Source of the DNA: Owenia fusiformis
Lineage: Eukaryota; Annelida; Polychaeta; Sabellida; Oweniidae
DNA length: 64,000 nt
Direction of reading: 5' to 3'
Assembly: GCA_903813345.2 (NCBI GenBank)
Contig: CAIIXF020000003.1
Location: forward strand, 22,955,248-23,019,247
A program made the translations under genes and the position numbers. Shown one piece after another: positions 29,001 through 44,000 of this stretch (its first letter is position 1; each line of letters begins with the position of its first letter). The notes under the pieces are model-generated. The model was given only the letters and a program-made list of their open reading frames with translations, had not been told where the DNA came from and searched no databases.

Positions 29001-32000
29001 TTTGCTAAGTGTATATTAATTATCCCCAAGGCTGGTGAAGACATATGAATAAAATTGGAAGGATTGTAATATTGTAGTTATAAGCTGCCAATCAAGTTCA
29101 GCAGTTATGCCACGCAGAGCCCTCATATTGTGCCAATGCCAATTGAGAATGACCCACTGATGACTAGGGTCAATTTGGACAGACTGCGGGTATTCTGGAA
29201 CCTCTCCTGGCACAATGGAATAGACGACCTAATGCAGTCTGTGAGACAACCACAGAAACATACTGAGTAGGTTAAATATATATAACTATCATGTACTGGT
29301 ATACATACACACAGTAAAGTTGTTTCAAAGGCCTCATATAGTTTCCAAATTTTTTGGGAGTAGTTATTCCCTCTTAAGACTTGAGAGATCTGGAAATCTG
29401 GATACATTACTAGAATTATTTGGGTTGATTCAGTTGTAATGATGGAAATTTTAGCGTCACAATATCGGCAGTCTGCATTGGCAGTCAATGTCATGTTACC
29501 ATTTTCACTTGACTTACCAGGTGTCAACATTATGTCATATTAATGCCTTGTTTTATTTGATGATGTTAGGTTTTCATCTAAGCTGACTCTCACAGAGGCC
29601 AATAAAGCTGCACTGATGCTGACTTACAGCCAGATTGTCATACAACAATGTGCTTATGACATCACAAATGCCACTTCACACGATGCTGTCTCAAAGCAGG
29701 TTTATTTGATGACTGTATTCAGAGCTATAGAGTCCTGCCTTGGTATGGAGACACTATTTACGGAGGGTATACTAACAGAAGCGTTCGATAGGTAAGCAAT
29801 GTCATAAGACTATTGCTTCTTGAGGTTTCTACTTTTTGGGAAGGGGGAATTAGAATTTTACCAAAGAACTGCTGTTGCCGAAAAACAAAAAATAGATAAT
29901 TTGTACAATCCTGAGCTGGTCAAAAGTACAATCCCACCCTTTGTACTTTCCTATCTGATGGCTACAGTAGATAGACACAGACATATTTCTAGGGGTCAAA
30001 CGGTTAACCGCGGTACGTGGTTACCGCGGTTAATGATGCTAGGACAGTATTTTCGGTTCATAAATATGAGATTCGGTTCATCCACGGTTCGAGGAAAAAT
30101 TGAAAAATAAAATTTTTTAGTCTTCAATATTCTCTCTTTCATTCGACATGAACTTATTCTTTATGTATATATTCCTTAAAAACATGTTTATAGCAATAGA
30201 GAACATTCAATTCTTACCTTAGATATGAAACAGATCGCTCACAAATCGATAGACAAGTAATTGTTTACATTTTTAAATAGACCGGAAGTTGGTCTCGCCA
30301 GATTACGCTATTCATAGTACAATTAATTTTGCTTCGTGGACACGCCCGGTGATCGTGAATATGGGACGGAGGGGGGAGCAGGCAATTTCTGCTAGGAAAT
30401 TCAACAAATCTGGAAGATTTATTTTTTCAAGAAAAAGTTTACTATTGAATTGCTAAATGGATAGGCGCACGGTATGGTAGAATATGTTAGGTTTTCTGGG
30501 ATTTTTTCTGAAACGATACGCATCTAAGGTATGAGATCTATTAAAAAAGGCGCAAGGCCATCAACAGGCACAAATCAACATTTTTGCTATAAATCAAGCA
30601 ACAATGGTCTGGACCACCTGTAATGAATACTTGTAACTGATGTTATCATAACTAAATTAATGTCATTGCTGAATTTATAAAATAAGTTTCCATATGTGAA
30701 ATAAAAAATAATCGAAAATAATGAATTTGGGACGGAGGGGGAGGGGACGGAGGGGGGAGCAATATGTATATAAGACATGATTAGAGATGTTTCGCGACTT
30801 TAAAGGGGATGGCTGAGTATTTAAGCTCAGATTCAGTTAGAAATGGAGTCATTAGTAAACCATTAAATTTGAAAATAACTGAAACTGCTTGCTCTGACAA
30901 TAAAATAGCCTTTTCCTATAGAATTAATGATCAGATCGCTACATAATTTGTCACATTTGTGTATGAATATACTATCTTCAAATAAATGTACTTATTTCAA
31001 TCAGAGATATCTTGAAAACACATTAAATCTTCATTTTTTAAACTGCTAATGGGAGGAGTTAACAATTCAAAGTACAGCCAATCGGCATTGCAGAAATTAG
31101 TCACATGATACATATAAACAAAGGGACATGGCTGAATGTAAATAAAGAACAATGTTTTCTACTTACCAAACATGTGTAGTATTCATCAATTCAATAACTT
31201 AATCCAACAATGCCAATGAGTATATATTCCATTGATTTCAAATGTTATTGTTTTCTTTTTTCAGATACGGTCATTTGCTTGAGTTTATTGATAATCCTTG
31301 AACATGTTCCGTGTTTTGTTTTATACAATATGTTGGTGCTTATAATTGACCTTTTCTCAACATTGTGTATCAAATGCATTTGTATAAGTCACTAAACTGA
31401 TATTGCTCAAGTTTGCATTTTAATCCCACCAAGCTTGTTATAAAGTCTCTGCTTTATAAATCATCTCCTAAAAGTTCTACTTCGAATAATAACTTTCTGT
31501 TTAGTTTTATTTGCTAGTGCTTGAGACATGATGTAGTTGATTTGAGAACTGACATATGGAAGTAAAGGGAGCTAGTAGAGACATCCCCTTATATAATTGA
31601 ATTTACCATTTTAACATTTTGAAGATGACTCAAATATTCTCATTGAAAATTAGTTTACAGTTTCAAACTGTATGGTTCATGAGTGATATAGGTTAGAGAC
31701 CAGAACATCCTGGGTTCCGTGTGTCCTAGAAGAATATCTTTCAACAACCCCACTGTATTACTCAACTTTTCCTGATTTTGAACATTTATCATCGTTCTGG
31801 TTGTCCTGTGTTTGCTTTCATTTATCTTGATGAAAGGGACATAACATTTCCAGACATTACCCTTGATTTGGGGGGGGGGTTGTAGGAAATGTGTCGGTAT
31901 CTCAAGATTGGTTCATACCATGATCTATAATTTATTTGGCAACTTTTTGAGAAGTTCCCTATCAACTTCTACTGAACTATCCTAAACCAATTGCTAATGA

Positions 32001-35000
32001 CACTCTTCAAGTAGATTCTGATGCTTTAGACATTCAAAGGGGTCATTAGTAAAGTTGTGCTCATCATTTATGGTAGAATAAGAAGATAACAAATTATGGA
32101 CTTCTTGAAATTATTTGGATAATTAAAAGAATAAAGAAAACTATATCTCAGATGGCTATCTGTAAATAATAATAGTGGTTAAACTAACACCCAATTGTCC
32201 TTCATAAACAAGCACCCTACAAGATACAAAACCCCGCCAAATATACCATGTGCATAGCTCATTATGTTCAGTAAATACTGCAGTGATCCATATAAGGAAA
32301 GTGAGCCCATCTGTGATAGGCTAATCCTTAATGTTTAATTATGTAATTTTTATCAGCTATCTAATTTTCTTAATGGGCTGCAGGGGGGTACTCGAGCACG
32401 GTCTTTAAGTCCTTTTACTCCAAATGTCCCCATTTTTCAGTTTCCAGGGGTATATCATCCAGTTTCTTACTAAGTTAATGAGTTCATTTTTCAAATACAA
32501 GAATTCTTGTGAAGTTGTTTCACTTTATAGAATTATTACTCCCCCCCTCCGTCCCCTCCCCCCCTCCCCCCTCCGTCCCCTCCGTCCCCTCCCCCCCTCC
32601 GTCCCATTTTAATTATTTTCCATTATTTTTTATTTTACGTATGGAAACTTATTTTATAAATTCAGCAATGACATTAATTTAGTTATGATAACATCACTTA
32701 CAAGTATTTATTACAGGTCGTGTAGTCCATTGTTGCTTGATTTATAGCAAAAACTTTGACTTTTGCACGTTGGTTGCGTTGCGCCTTTTTTAATAGATCT
32801 TATATCTTAAAAGAGTATCGGTTGAAAAATAATTCTAGAATACCTAACATATTTTATCATACCGTGCGCTTATTCAATTTTCAATTCAATCGTAAACTCT
32901 GTCTTGAAAAAATAATTTTACCAGATTTGTTGAATTTTCTAGCTGAAATTGCCTGCTCCCCCCTCCGTCCAATTTTCACGATCACCGGGTGTGGTGGAGG
33001 TGTTATGTCTGTTATAATGAGTTAGTTTTTAATCAATATTATTTAAAAAATACTTCAATTACACAAATTATAAAATTACTAATGTCTTTGTTAAAAACTT
33101 GAAACATATTTGTGTTTAAATCTCCCGCACAATCGCAGCGCCATCTGTGCTGATTCAGCATGGCTGCTTTGACAGAGTACAAGAATTGCGAGATTAAATC
33201 TCAATTATTGAAATACAAAAGCAATGTTTGGAATTTTTTGGGGTTTTCCTATCTTAAATGGGTAATCAGAGGACAATGTATCAATATGCAGAATCTGTAG
33301 GGAGATCATAAAGTATCTGTGAGAAAAATATTTTCTTAGGCTAGATATTTCCCTCAAGTTAAGTTAACATCTACATCTACAGTTGAATACACCAAGAATA
33401 GAGATCTCTTTACTTGGTGTATTCGATTCGATCTTTTTATGCATGTTCCCGGGGCTATGTTACTGCTTGTGCTACATATAGATCTCAGTTCTTATCTGAC
33501 AGAAATCGTATCAAGGACAGAGAAATCTAAAGTTTAAAATGGGCCACTAGGCCAATAAACTCCAAGTCAATTTCAAACCCAGGTCACAGCACTTCTTGTG
33601 ATTTGTCTTTGACCTATGACTGCTGACCTATACCGGCGATTCCTAGAGTGCTGCTAACTCGATAAAAGGCTGGCGCTGGCTAGAATTGTCTATGGTTCTA
33701 GCCAGGATAAAGATACCAGTTCTTCAACTCGACAATGGGAAGAACTGCTCTACCTAAGTGACTAATATGTCATGATATGACATCTAAAGAGTCGATAAAA
33801 GATATATATATATAATAAAAAAGGATAGTGGGACCAGGATAGAAAGTGACCAACTTGGGCAAGGCTAGATAGAAAGCTAAAACCTGTTTCTTTATGAGCT
33901 GTCTTGACAAGTTTATAAGGAAATATAACCAATTTACGAGACCCGCGAGAACCGTGAAAGAACCGAACCGTGAACCTAAAAACCGTGACTGAACCGAACC
34001 GTTGGAATTTTGAACCGTTTGACCCCTACATATTTCTTCACCCTTATTTCCCCCTGGATTACAACATGATAGCCCCAGTTGTCTTAGAATCTGCTTGTTT
34101 TGTAGATTTATGACCACTCTACCTGCATCTGAGCAAGATGAGCAGCTACTCATTGACATACTTACATTTCTCAGTCTTCACTTTGCCCCTGGAGTACAAC
34201 ATGAAGCCCCCAAAAGTCTGAGAACATTTTGTGAGAGACTTACGATTCCTGAATCTGCAGTCCTACAAATTCTAGCACAGAATAACACTGATGGTGAAAC
34301 TCAGACAAAGCGGTATGTATACATACAGCTACCTTGGCCTAATATTGCAAGATTACCTACTCTTTCATCTCGGAATGGTCATTAAGAGGAAATAAGATTT
34401 GGAAAAAGCAATCTTAGTATTATTATTAATACAGTATAAAATCAGTGGATTAATGTTTTATTTAATAAATTAGCTGAAATAAAAGTTACTTTGATGTTTT
34501 TAGGACACTGGGCAAGCTCTTGTTGCAATATATAGGAACTGTTTCTAGTAGGCTGCCATACCCAAGGTTAAACAGGTAAGGAAAATCACATTATATATAA
34601 TTTTACATCATGACTGGAACTGGGAATTTCTTTGTAAAAATAGACATCTCAGAAAAATTGCACACATTTTAAATTACTTTTTTTAATTTCCTGCAAATTG
34701 GCTGAATTTTTAAAGTATCATCTTGTGCAAAAGTAATTGAACATTTGTTGATTTTTATAGAATGCTCCAATTTAGGAATGGTTTTATCCAAATAGTATGT
34801 AATGGAGTTAACCCTCTCCCCCAAAAAGTCCATTACATATTGTTATGTTTATGTACCTTGTTCTTCAATTGAATATTCCAAGCAATGTTAATTTATTATC
34901 CAATATAATATTTTAGGAGCACAGAGACGAGGATGACTGAGGCCAAAGGCAACCTAATGAGCCAGTTGATATTAAAGTTAAATCTAACAGATACGACTCA

Positions 35001-38000
35001 CTTTTACAACCTCTCCTCACTGGAGAGCTCACTGCAATGTCTTTTACATCTCACAGCCAGGTAAAGAAGCAAATAGTTACAGTGTCTCTTCTATATTCCA
35101 ATAACTCATATTACCTTGACCCCGTAAAATTAAGAAATGAAGAAGCACATCCTTTTGGGTTATTTTGAAACAAATATGTATTGTGTTTTCTATCCACATT
35201 TCTCTGTTGACCCAGTATGACCTTGAGCCCTTGAAAAAGAGATCCTTCATGCTCATTTTCTTTAAACTGTATTTTATATATGCTTTCTTGTTTCTAGGGT
35301 TGGTTGGAGTGAAGGTTGCAGACACACAGACAGACTGTCACTATGTCAACAGTTTCTATCATGCTTGCTCGAGGTACAGTAACTATACTCGTGAGCTTTT
35401 GGAGATATACCTACAGAATTCATTGATCATGGCTTAATTTGTCTTAATAAATCAAATTGTTAAAAAAAGCAGTTATCGGGTGATTGATGAATATAATTAG
35501 ATCGTTATAAAGGGACTGACTCATCACCATGGCAACTAATAGTTTTATTTTTGCAAAGGTATTGTCTGCATTTTTTCAGATAGTGTCAGCTTTCCATATT
35601 GGTAGGGGTGGTGTACTGATGTCGTATATGGGAAAAGGTGTGACAAGATGTGCTGTGTTATGTTTGAGACACCTTATCATAGAGATAGCATCACTTTCAG
35701 TGAATGAGGTCAGTTTTGACTCTTCTTATATTTCCCATATAGGTATATACCTGTATAAAGTCTCTGTATCTCATACTTAGATGAGTTTGGTGTAGATGGC
35801 ACATATATGTGTCATAGGAGCAGGGTATATTCTTAACTTTATACTCATCAGATGAAAATTAAAGGGAAAAAATCTTGAATATTTTATTGAAATGGCAAAC
35901 TGTTATATGTACACAGTTATTTGACTTGAAGAAATGATGAAAATGTCACATTCACTTCATGTCAAATTCTTGAGAACCCATAAAGTAGAAGTTGAGTCGT
36001 TCACTCCTTGTTACGGTTAACCTTTATACTGTGGAAAGGTTGCTATCCTGGATAACATAATGTTACATAATTTTTATTTCCTGTTGATATTATGTAATAA
36101 ATTCTACTGCTCCAAACACATGCCTTTGTGCCTTTATTATATTTAAACAATATTTATGTTTCAGACTTGGCCTGAAAAGTGGGTATTCTCAAAATCTGGA
36201 TCTAAAGAACTTGAAGGAGAGGATGGTTTTAATTGGTTGCTAACACTGTGGGCATACAGAGATCCAGAGGTTAGTCAAGTCCACACCTATCTGCCATTTG
36301 ATTTCATGCAACTTGATTTCTTTTCTGTTAGGGTATAATGAATACACATTTGTGATGGTTGATTTTGTATAGGTTCGAGCTGCAGGACTAGGAATTGCAG
36401 TCGCTTTGACTTCAACGCATGTTGGACGAGTTACCATGGCAACCCATTGTACCCATTATCTCCCAGGTGGGATATGGGGCGCAGCTTTTAGCATACTACT
36501 TGACCAATCAGAGTGCAGCATTGTCCGTCGTCAGGTATGTACTTATACTTTGCACCAGCCTCCAACTACTGTAGGCTTATGCTTATGGGTCCTCTGCTCA
36601 ATTCAAAATCGCCACTATTTTTGTAAAAAATGTTATCCTTCAGTGGTTTCACTAGGATTTCTCACAACAGGCTAAATAAATGAAAACAACAGGCAAAATT
36701 AATGGAAATCATAAATTTAACATGGAAAAGTTGAAAAGTCCCTAAAAACAACATGCGATTTTGTGAAAACAACTGGTGAAAATCGCCTCTTGCCTGCTGC
36801 TAATGAAACCCCTGTCTTTGATAACTCAAATACCAGTTGATGGATTTGGTTCAAACTTTATAATATTATGCTGATGCCAATTGAATTACATAGGAACTCA
36901 AGATGGCCACCATTTTTCATGAAGATAGGTAATTTTTGATTCAATACATGTCCAACACAACTTTGGAGATTAAGATTCTGTGGTAAGTAAGAAACATAAT
37001 GTGACAATTAAAACGTTTTTGCCCCAAAAGAGAATGTTAATTCTTGCATTCTAAAAAAAATTTGGGTCTTATTTAATATATACCATCATATTCAGACATT
37101 GTTGTACACATGCATATTATGTTTGCAGGCTGCATTGTTATTGGTCAATCTGATATCCGAGGAAACTTTGAACAAAACGACAGCAACATCCAAAAATTCT
37201 GAATTAATTGGTCCTGTCATCAATACCCCAGATTCACAGGTATGCCTTGTAGTCTGTATTAAATTATGTACTATGTAAATTTCATACCCAGATTGATGCA
37301 ATTAATATGAACTCCAGCGTTTCCTCTGGATATTTTTCCCGATTCTCATTTTAAAACTATTCTAAATCTAGATGAAATGATAGATCATCAACTCAAGGAA
37401 GTCCTTTACGGGTTGTCCATCTGCCTTATCAATAAGTTTGAGCCACTGTCACCAGTTTTTATGTCACCACCAGAAATGATGATGTATTGTTCTAGTCTCC
37501 CAACTTTTTGTGGTGCGTGTTTTGTGCTTGGTGTTCTGCAGTTGGCGTTTGGCATTTTGCATCTGTAACACATGGCAGGTGGTGATGTCATATTGCATGT
37601 TAATGCCTTGTACTGGCTTTGATTATGCTTGGTATTTATAAAGAATATCTATATTTCCAGGTATTAACAGGAAAAAGAGCCCTGATAGCCTTACTAGAGC
37701 ATAGTAACTTCTACCCAGAGATCCACAACATGTTAAGTAACTACTACCCTCAACCCTTGATCCATCCTGTCAGCATAGCAGCCCAATCTCCCTGTAGGAC
37801 CCCACTAGGATCCCAGTCAACGCTCACTACATCAGGTAAGTCAGTGTAGCATCCCAGTCCCCCTATAGGACCCCACTAGGATCCCAGTCAACGCTCACTA
37901 CATCAGGTAAGTCAGTGTAGCATCCCAGTCCCCCTATAGGACCCCACTAGGATCCCAGTCAACGCTCACTACATAAGATAAGTCAGTGTAGCATCCCAGT

Positions 38001-41000
38001 CCCCCTATAGGACCCCACTAGGATCCCAGTCAACGCTCACTACATCAGGTAAGTCAGTGTAGCATCCCAGTCTCCCTATAGGATCCCATTTAACTCTCAC
38101 TGTATCAGGTATACCATTTTAGTTATCTTTTGTATTGCATTACATACAATTTAGAGTTTTTGTTTATTTCAACTTTTTGTATTTTACAACTTTATATCCT
38201 ATGTGCTTATGTTCCAGGGACTCCAGACCCACAGTCTGTTGGTGACACCACAGTTACATTCCTAGACACAACTCTACCCAGCTTAAACAACCCTTCAACA
38301 TCAACTCCTGCACCAGTTGTAAGTTCATCTTGTCATATAACTAGCATGCAGTCATTTTCTTGTTTGTTATGTCCAACAAAAGTGATGACATATTTTCATT
38401 GTCTCTCAACTTTTTTGTGTCAGTTGTTGGTGTTTGGCGGTTGGCATATGTAACATGTAGCAAATGTAACAAATGGCAGGTAGTGTCATTTTGCATGTCA
38501 ATGCCTTGTTTTAGTTTGTGTTGTTGCCTTTTGGAGCTATGTTTTGATCAGTTTACCGTGTGTTAGGCGCCTGCAGGTGAGTGTCCCAAAGCTTTTGGAC
38601 ATAGTGGGTGAATATTAACATAATCGTCACATTGCCAAATTTAGTTCTGAGCTTTCTAATGTAATGGTTGGCATATATCAATATACATGTACAATACTAC
38701 AATGTACTTGATATTTCAGCACAGGATGTTAAAATAATACAAATTAAAATAAATACTCCATGTACTTAATCTTTTAAATCATTATTTCTAGGATTCATTT
38801 CCTTCACAGCATACTCGTCCAGGAGATGGAACTACTAGTCATTCCATTCACCAGAGGGCAGCACTGAGACACATACAGACACCACCTACAGTTACCACGG
38901 CAACAAGCACACCGGCATCTATACATGGTAATCACTAAGAAAAATGCGATAAGAAGTGGTTATGTTATTTTTGTGGCCACCAATCTTTGTGACCATATTC
39001 TATGTCAGCTTTTAGCATCTTTGGTAATTGCAGCTAGGTTTTGTCACATTTTTGTCTTGTTACTGGCTTTTCATCAAATTACAATGACTTGTTGACTGTT
39101 TGACCAATATATGCAAGTTTCTTTTTATAGGTCATATTATGAATGATGGTGGACGTAGCAGCACTGGGACAATGGCCAGTGGTCATGACTATCCAAGTGT
39201 TGTCACTCCAGGACTAATTGATGCAGTTGCCCAAGTTCTACAAAATCTGTCCATCAGAGTCTCGGAAGACACAATTACTTCATTACTGAAAGATAATCTG
39301 CTGGTGCAGTTTACAGAGTAAGTTTTTTATGACATTTATGCTATGTTTTTCAACAACTAATTTTTGAACAGGTTAAAATTTTATGTTCCTTTTGTTGTTT
39401 ATCAAAAACATTTTTCAAATCATTCTAGTGTATATCATCATAAATGTGCACTGTGTTAATATTACACAACCACAAGGTGGCAAGTCAGTTATACCGTTAT
39501 CAGTATACCGGTCCAAACATCAAAAATGTCAATTTCTATCCCTGACTTCACTTACATAAAGAAGTGATTTTAATGAACTATTATATTTAGGTTACTGCAG
39601 GTGAAACTATTAGAGGCCTACTCAGAAGAGATCACAAATGGTACAAGACCAATAGCCTCTTACAAAATTGTTTTCTCCAATCTTCTGACCACATACTCCA
39701 GCCTGGTTGGCCTATTAGACATGTGTCTCTTGAAGAGCTCCGTGGTGCTGGATTCTGTACAGGACAACAAGAGTCTTCTCAGGAATGTTGTGCAAATGCT
39801 GAAGATTACTCAAAATGGTTTGTTTGTTTTTTATTCAAAACTTAACAGTGCATGTTTATTAGCTCCTGAATCGAAGATATTATTAACACATTTTGTTTAC
39901 TATATTAGTTTTCGAACTGTGTGGACAATAAGCACGGTTGGGTGTCATCCGCTTAAAAATCTATTTTTTCATCTTACTATCAGAAATAAATGAATAACAT
40001 AGCAATATATAACTTATAGTTTACAGATATATGTATCTAGGATAGATAAACAGAAAGCTGTCAAGTATCAGTTAACTGAATAAATATACTGTAAACCTTG
40101 AAAATACTGTAAACCCATAATTTGGTTCTATTAAACAGTGCTTTCAAGGTAAGCAGTCATGGTGTACAATTAGTCTACAATTGTGTAGTTTGCACCATTT
40201 ATTTACAGGCTTTGAAGAACAATGCAATCATCTAAGAGGAACAGTGTACCAGTTCCTATCTACACTTCTGTCAAAAACTAAAGGAAATAAATTAATGGTT
40301 GTTATGGGAATATTTCTACAGGATTGGACTATAATATCTGGTAAGAGTTAGAGGTATAATAAATGATACATCAAACTGAATGTTGATACATCATGTCTGA
40401 GATTTTACCCTTGTAATGTGACATAAATGATAGGAGCAAATTGAATGTCTATTAAGAGTTTTGAAATTTGAAAATATTATCAATTAACTAGGCAGGTTAT
40501 AGTTTTCAAGAGAATATATACTAGGAAAAAATGATTCTTTATCACATTACTTGTTTTTGTCCTTGTTATCAGAGGGGGGACCATTTTTGCTTCTCCATTA
40601 TCAATAGCTATTGAAAAAGTTATATGACTTCTTCACATTTGCTTTTAGCAGAGCAATTGTATTTAAGTGGTCAGAGTTGACATTTATTATTGAAGAAATA
40701 CTGATGTATACCCAGCATGGGTCTACTGTCAAACTACTTGTTCAAGTGTGGTGACCTTTCCGCATTGGCTTCAGCATTGCCTTAGATTGGGTCAGGTGTA
40801 TTGAAGAGGCCACAGTTGACAGTCAAAATTGAAGAAGCACTGATTTCATTTTTTTATTTATTTATATAATGTTTTGACATGCGAAAAGCAATACAAACTA
40901 AGTCCTAAGTTTCATTTCATTCTTGACACTAAATATAATTGCATTTCAGAATCTCTGCACAACTCAATCAAGTCTTCATGTGATGATTTAAAAGTTCAAG

Positions 41001-44000
41001 CCTGTAGATTCCTGACCTTACTACTGAGTAGGAACAATGAAAGAGGAGATAGTGAAGACTCAAGTTGTAATATTACTGATGGTCTAAATACACAGCTTTA
41101 TAAAGGTATGAAATTGGACACTATTTTTTCTGTAAAAAAAGTTTCATGACTTAAATAACAGTTGTCAGATTTGGCCCAAGATGGCTAATGAATTTAAAAT
41201 GTCCGCCATTTCCAGAAGTATTTTTTTGATAATGTAAATATCGGTATCATGTTTTGGTCAACATTTTATAGGCTAATGCCTCATGGCTATATGAACTCTA
41301 CTGAAGAAGGAATTCATAATAATCTATGATTTCATAATATGAAATCAGTGTGAAAATTTGCCAACGTTATTTCTATCATGCTGTCTACAAAATAATGAGT
41401 GAATTGATAAGATATGTTTTGTTTGAATATTTGGAATCATTTGTCCTCAAATGACTCATTTTCAGAAGATGGTGATGTTGACTCAAAGACAAACATATTC
41501 ACCAGTACAATAGGGGCAAATTTATGCCAGTGTTTGATGGAACAGTATGATAGAATCTCAGTGAATGTTAAGGGCTTTAACCCTGTGTGGAGGGCACATG
41601 TTATTGTGGCATTCAAGTCTCTGTTGGCTGTCCATGAGGGTTCAAAGATAACAGCCCTTGAAGGTTGGTATTGTATTCTTAAAGCTTTGAACTGTCTTGA
41701 AAGTTGCATATTTTAGAACAGTATTTGTAATTTCAAATTGCAGTGGTTCTGTAAAGGAGGATTGTTTTAATATTACTAGATTATTATGTTATCTGCAATA
41801 AATGTAAATGCTTGGTGTAGAGATAAACATTATAGTAATATTATTACCAAACAGGTCCATGTCAGTCAAAAGAGGATCATGAAAGAATATTTGGAGCAAA
41901 TCAGGCCTGTAGCCAGGGGGGGGGGGGGGGGGGTTCGATGGGTTGAGCGAACCCCCCCCCCCACCACCCCCCCCCCCCTTGCCAAAAAATCAAAAAAAAA
42001 TCATGCAGTTTTTCACCATTCCGAGCACTCTTTAAGTGATTTTGGCCATTTTGGCAAATCCTGGCTACAGGCCTGCAAATCCTCCTTGTTTTCTGTTAGT
42101 TGTTAACCTAACTAGAGATGACACTCCTTTCTTTCAATCTCAAACATACAATATCATTAATAGCCTGAGTAAAAAATGTTTTTTTAATTTGAATAAATAA
42201 TATACACTGTACCAAATTAATGTTTTGATAGATGAATCTTATATTCTCAGGTGGCTTAATGGAGACAATAATTGAGAATATAAAGTGTGGACATAACGAT
42301 TTGAACTCTGAAGCTCTTCAAATGGGAGGCTTGAAAAAAGACACACCCACCCTTGAAAATTTGATTCTGACTCTTGAGCTCTTACGCAACTTCATGCATC
42401 GTTATGTTGATGCAAAGGTAAGAGTTGTTGCATGTAGGATAGTGGTGTCAATTAACCGCTTGAGCATTAACCGGTTAACCGGGGGTTTTTACCGGTTAAA
42501 GTCGGTTAACCGGCGGGAAATTTGAACTTATAATTTCAAATGAAATCTTCATCTTCGATCTTGAAAGTTGAAAAAATTGGAAAAATGATATATCGGCGTT
42601 TATTTTTTACGTTCGTCAAGCTTTAATTACGCTATTCTATGTTAGTAAGCGCGGGAAAGCAATGTGGCAGGGATTAAAGTTGCTGATTGGATGTTTGTAA
42701 GGAATTATCGGACCTATCACATGTATGAGTAGCTCACATGAAACTGACGCTTGAAAAACAAACAGATTAAAATGCAAAGTAAGCGCGGGAAAGCAATGTG
42801 GCAGGGATTAAAGTTGCTGATTGGATGTTTGTAAGGAGTTATTGGACTTATGACATGTATGAGTAGCTTACGTGAAACTGACACCATAAAACCAAACGGA
42901 TTAGCATGCAAAATAAGCGCGGGAAATAACAGAATTATACACGGTCAACTAACCGCCCATAAAAACTCAGACCGGTCAAGGCATTATCGGCGGTTAACCG
43001 GTTAATACTTGACACCTCTAATGTAGGATTAACTCAAGCGGAAAATATAATGTTTAGATATCCAACACAGGAAATAATCAATGTAGTTTTATTATCCCAG
43101 CTCACCAAACAAAGTCCCGTATAGGGTTATAGAGAAGCCATCAGTCTGTCCATTTATCCGTCTGTCCATTCATATGTATGTATGTCCGGGCGATAAGTCA
43201 ATTACTAGTTGACGGATCTGGTTAAAATTTTTAAGGTTTATCCTTTATGGACAGTCGACATCTGCTTGAGAATGAATTTTCAAAGTGGCCACTCAATTCA
43301 AAATTGCCATTTTTCTTAAAAAATGTAATCTTTGATGACTCAAATACTTGCAGATTTGGATCGAATTTTACATACTGATGTCTCAGGTACAAAGGAATCA
43401 TTTTGACATATAAGTTTTTTGCATTATTCTGACAAAATGTCCTGACAATCAGACTGAACAATTCTTGTATAATAACACATCTTCAATCATTGTATATATT
43501 TCCTTTTATGTCTAGGTGGTGGCCTTTGAATGTGGCCTAAGCAATATTCTACATAAGCTGTGGTCATGGTGTCTTCTAGATAATGGACTGTTGACCACTA
43601 CACTGGGACTACTATGCACCTACACTGCAGGTTGCTCGCAGGGTAAGTGTTTGTCATATTAGTTCATTAATCAGTTCAATATTCTCCCCGTTTAACACTT
43701 ACACTTAACTTACACTTACATTTAACACTTGACTCTTCATAACAATAGTTATTAATGTAAAACTGTAATTGCCCTTGGTCGGAATTTCACATATAAAAAA
43801 TGCTTTTATAGCATCATTCTTTCACACATTATCTAGGCATGGCATATCAAATTCCAGCCAACAGAACACAGTACATGATATAATTTTCATTCTATATTTT
43901 ACAACACATGAATGGTTAAGAACTTAAGATATATGAATCTCAATGAATTGTAATTTTAATATGTGCATCTGTCCTCATTCAGTCTCATACAGGACCTTTC

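Noticed and set aside
31861-31885. G-run as a regulatory quadruplex near exon 21
   Set aside because: It is a simple homopolymer inside a transposon relic with no positional support.
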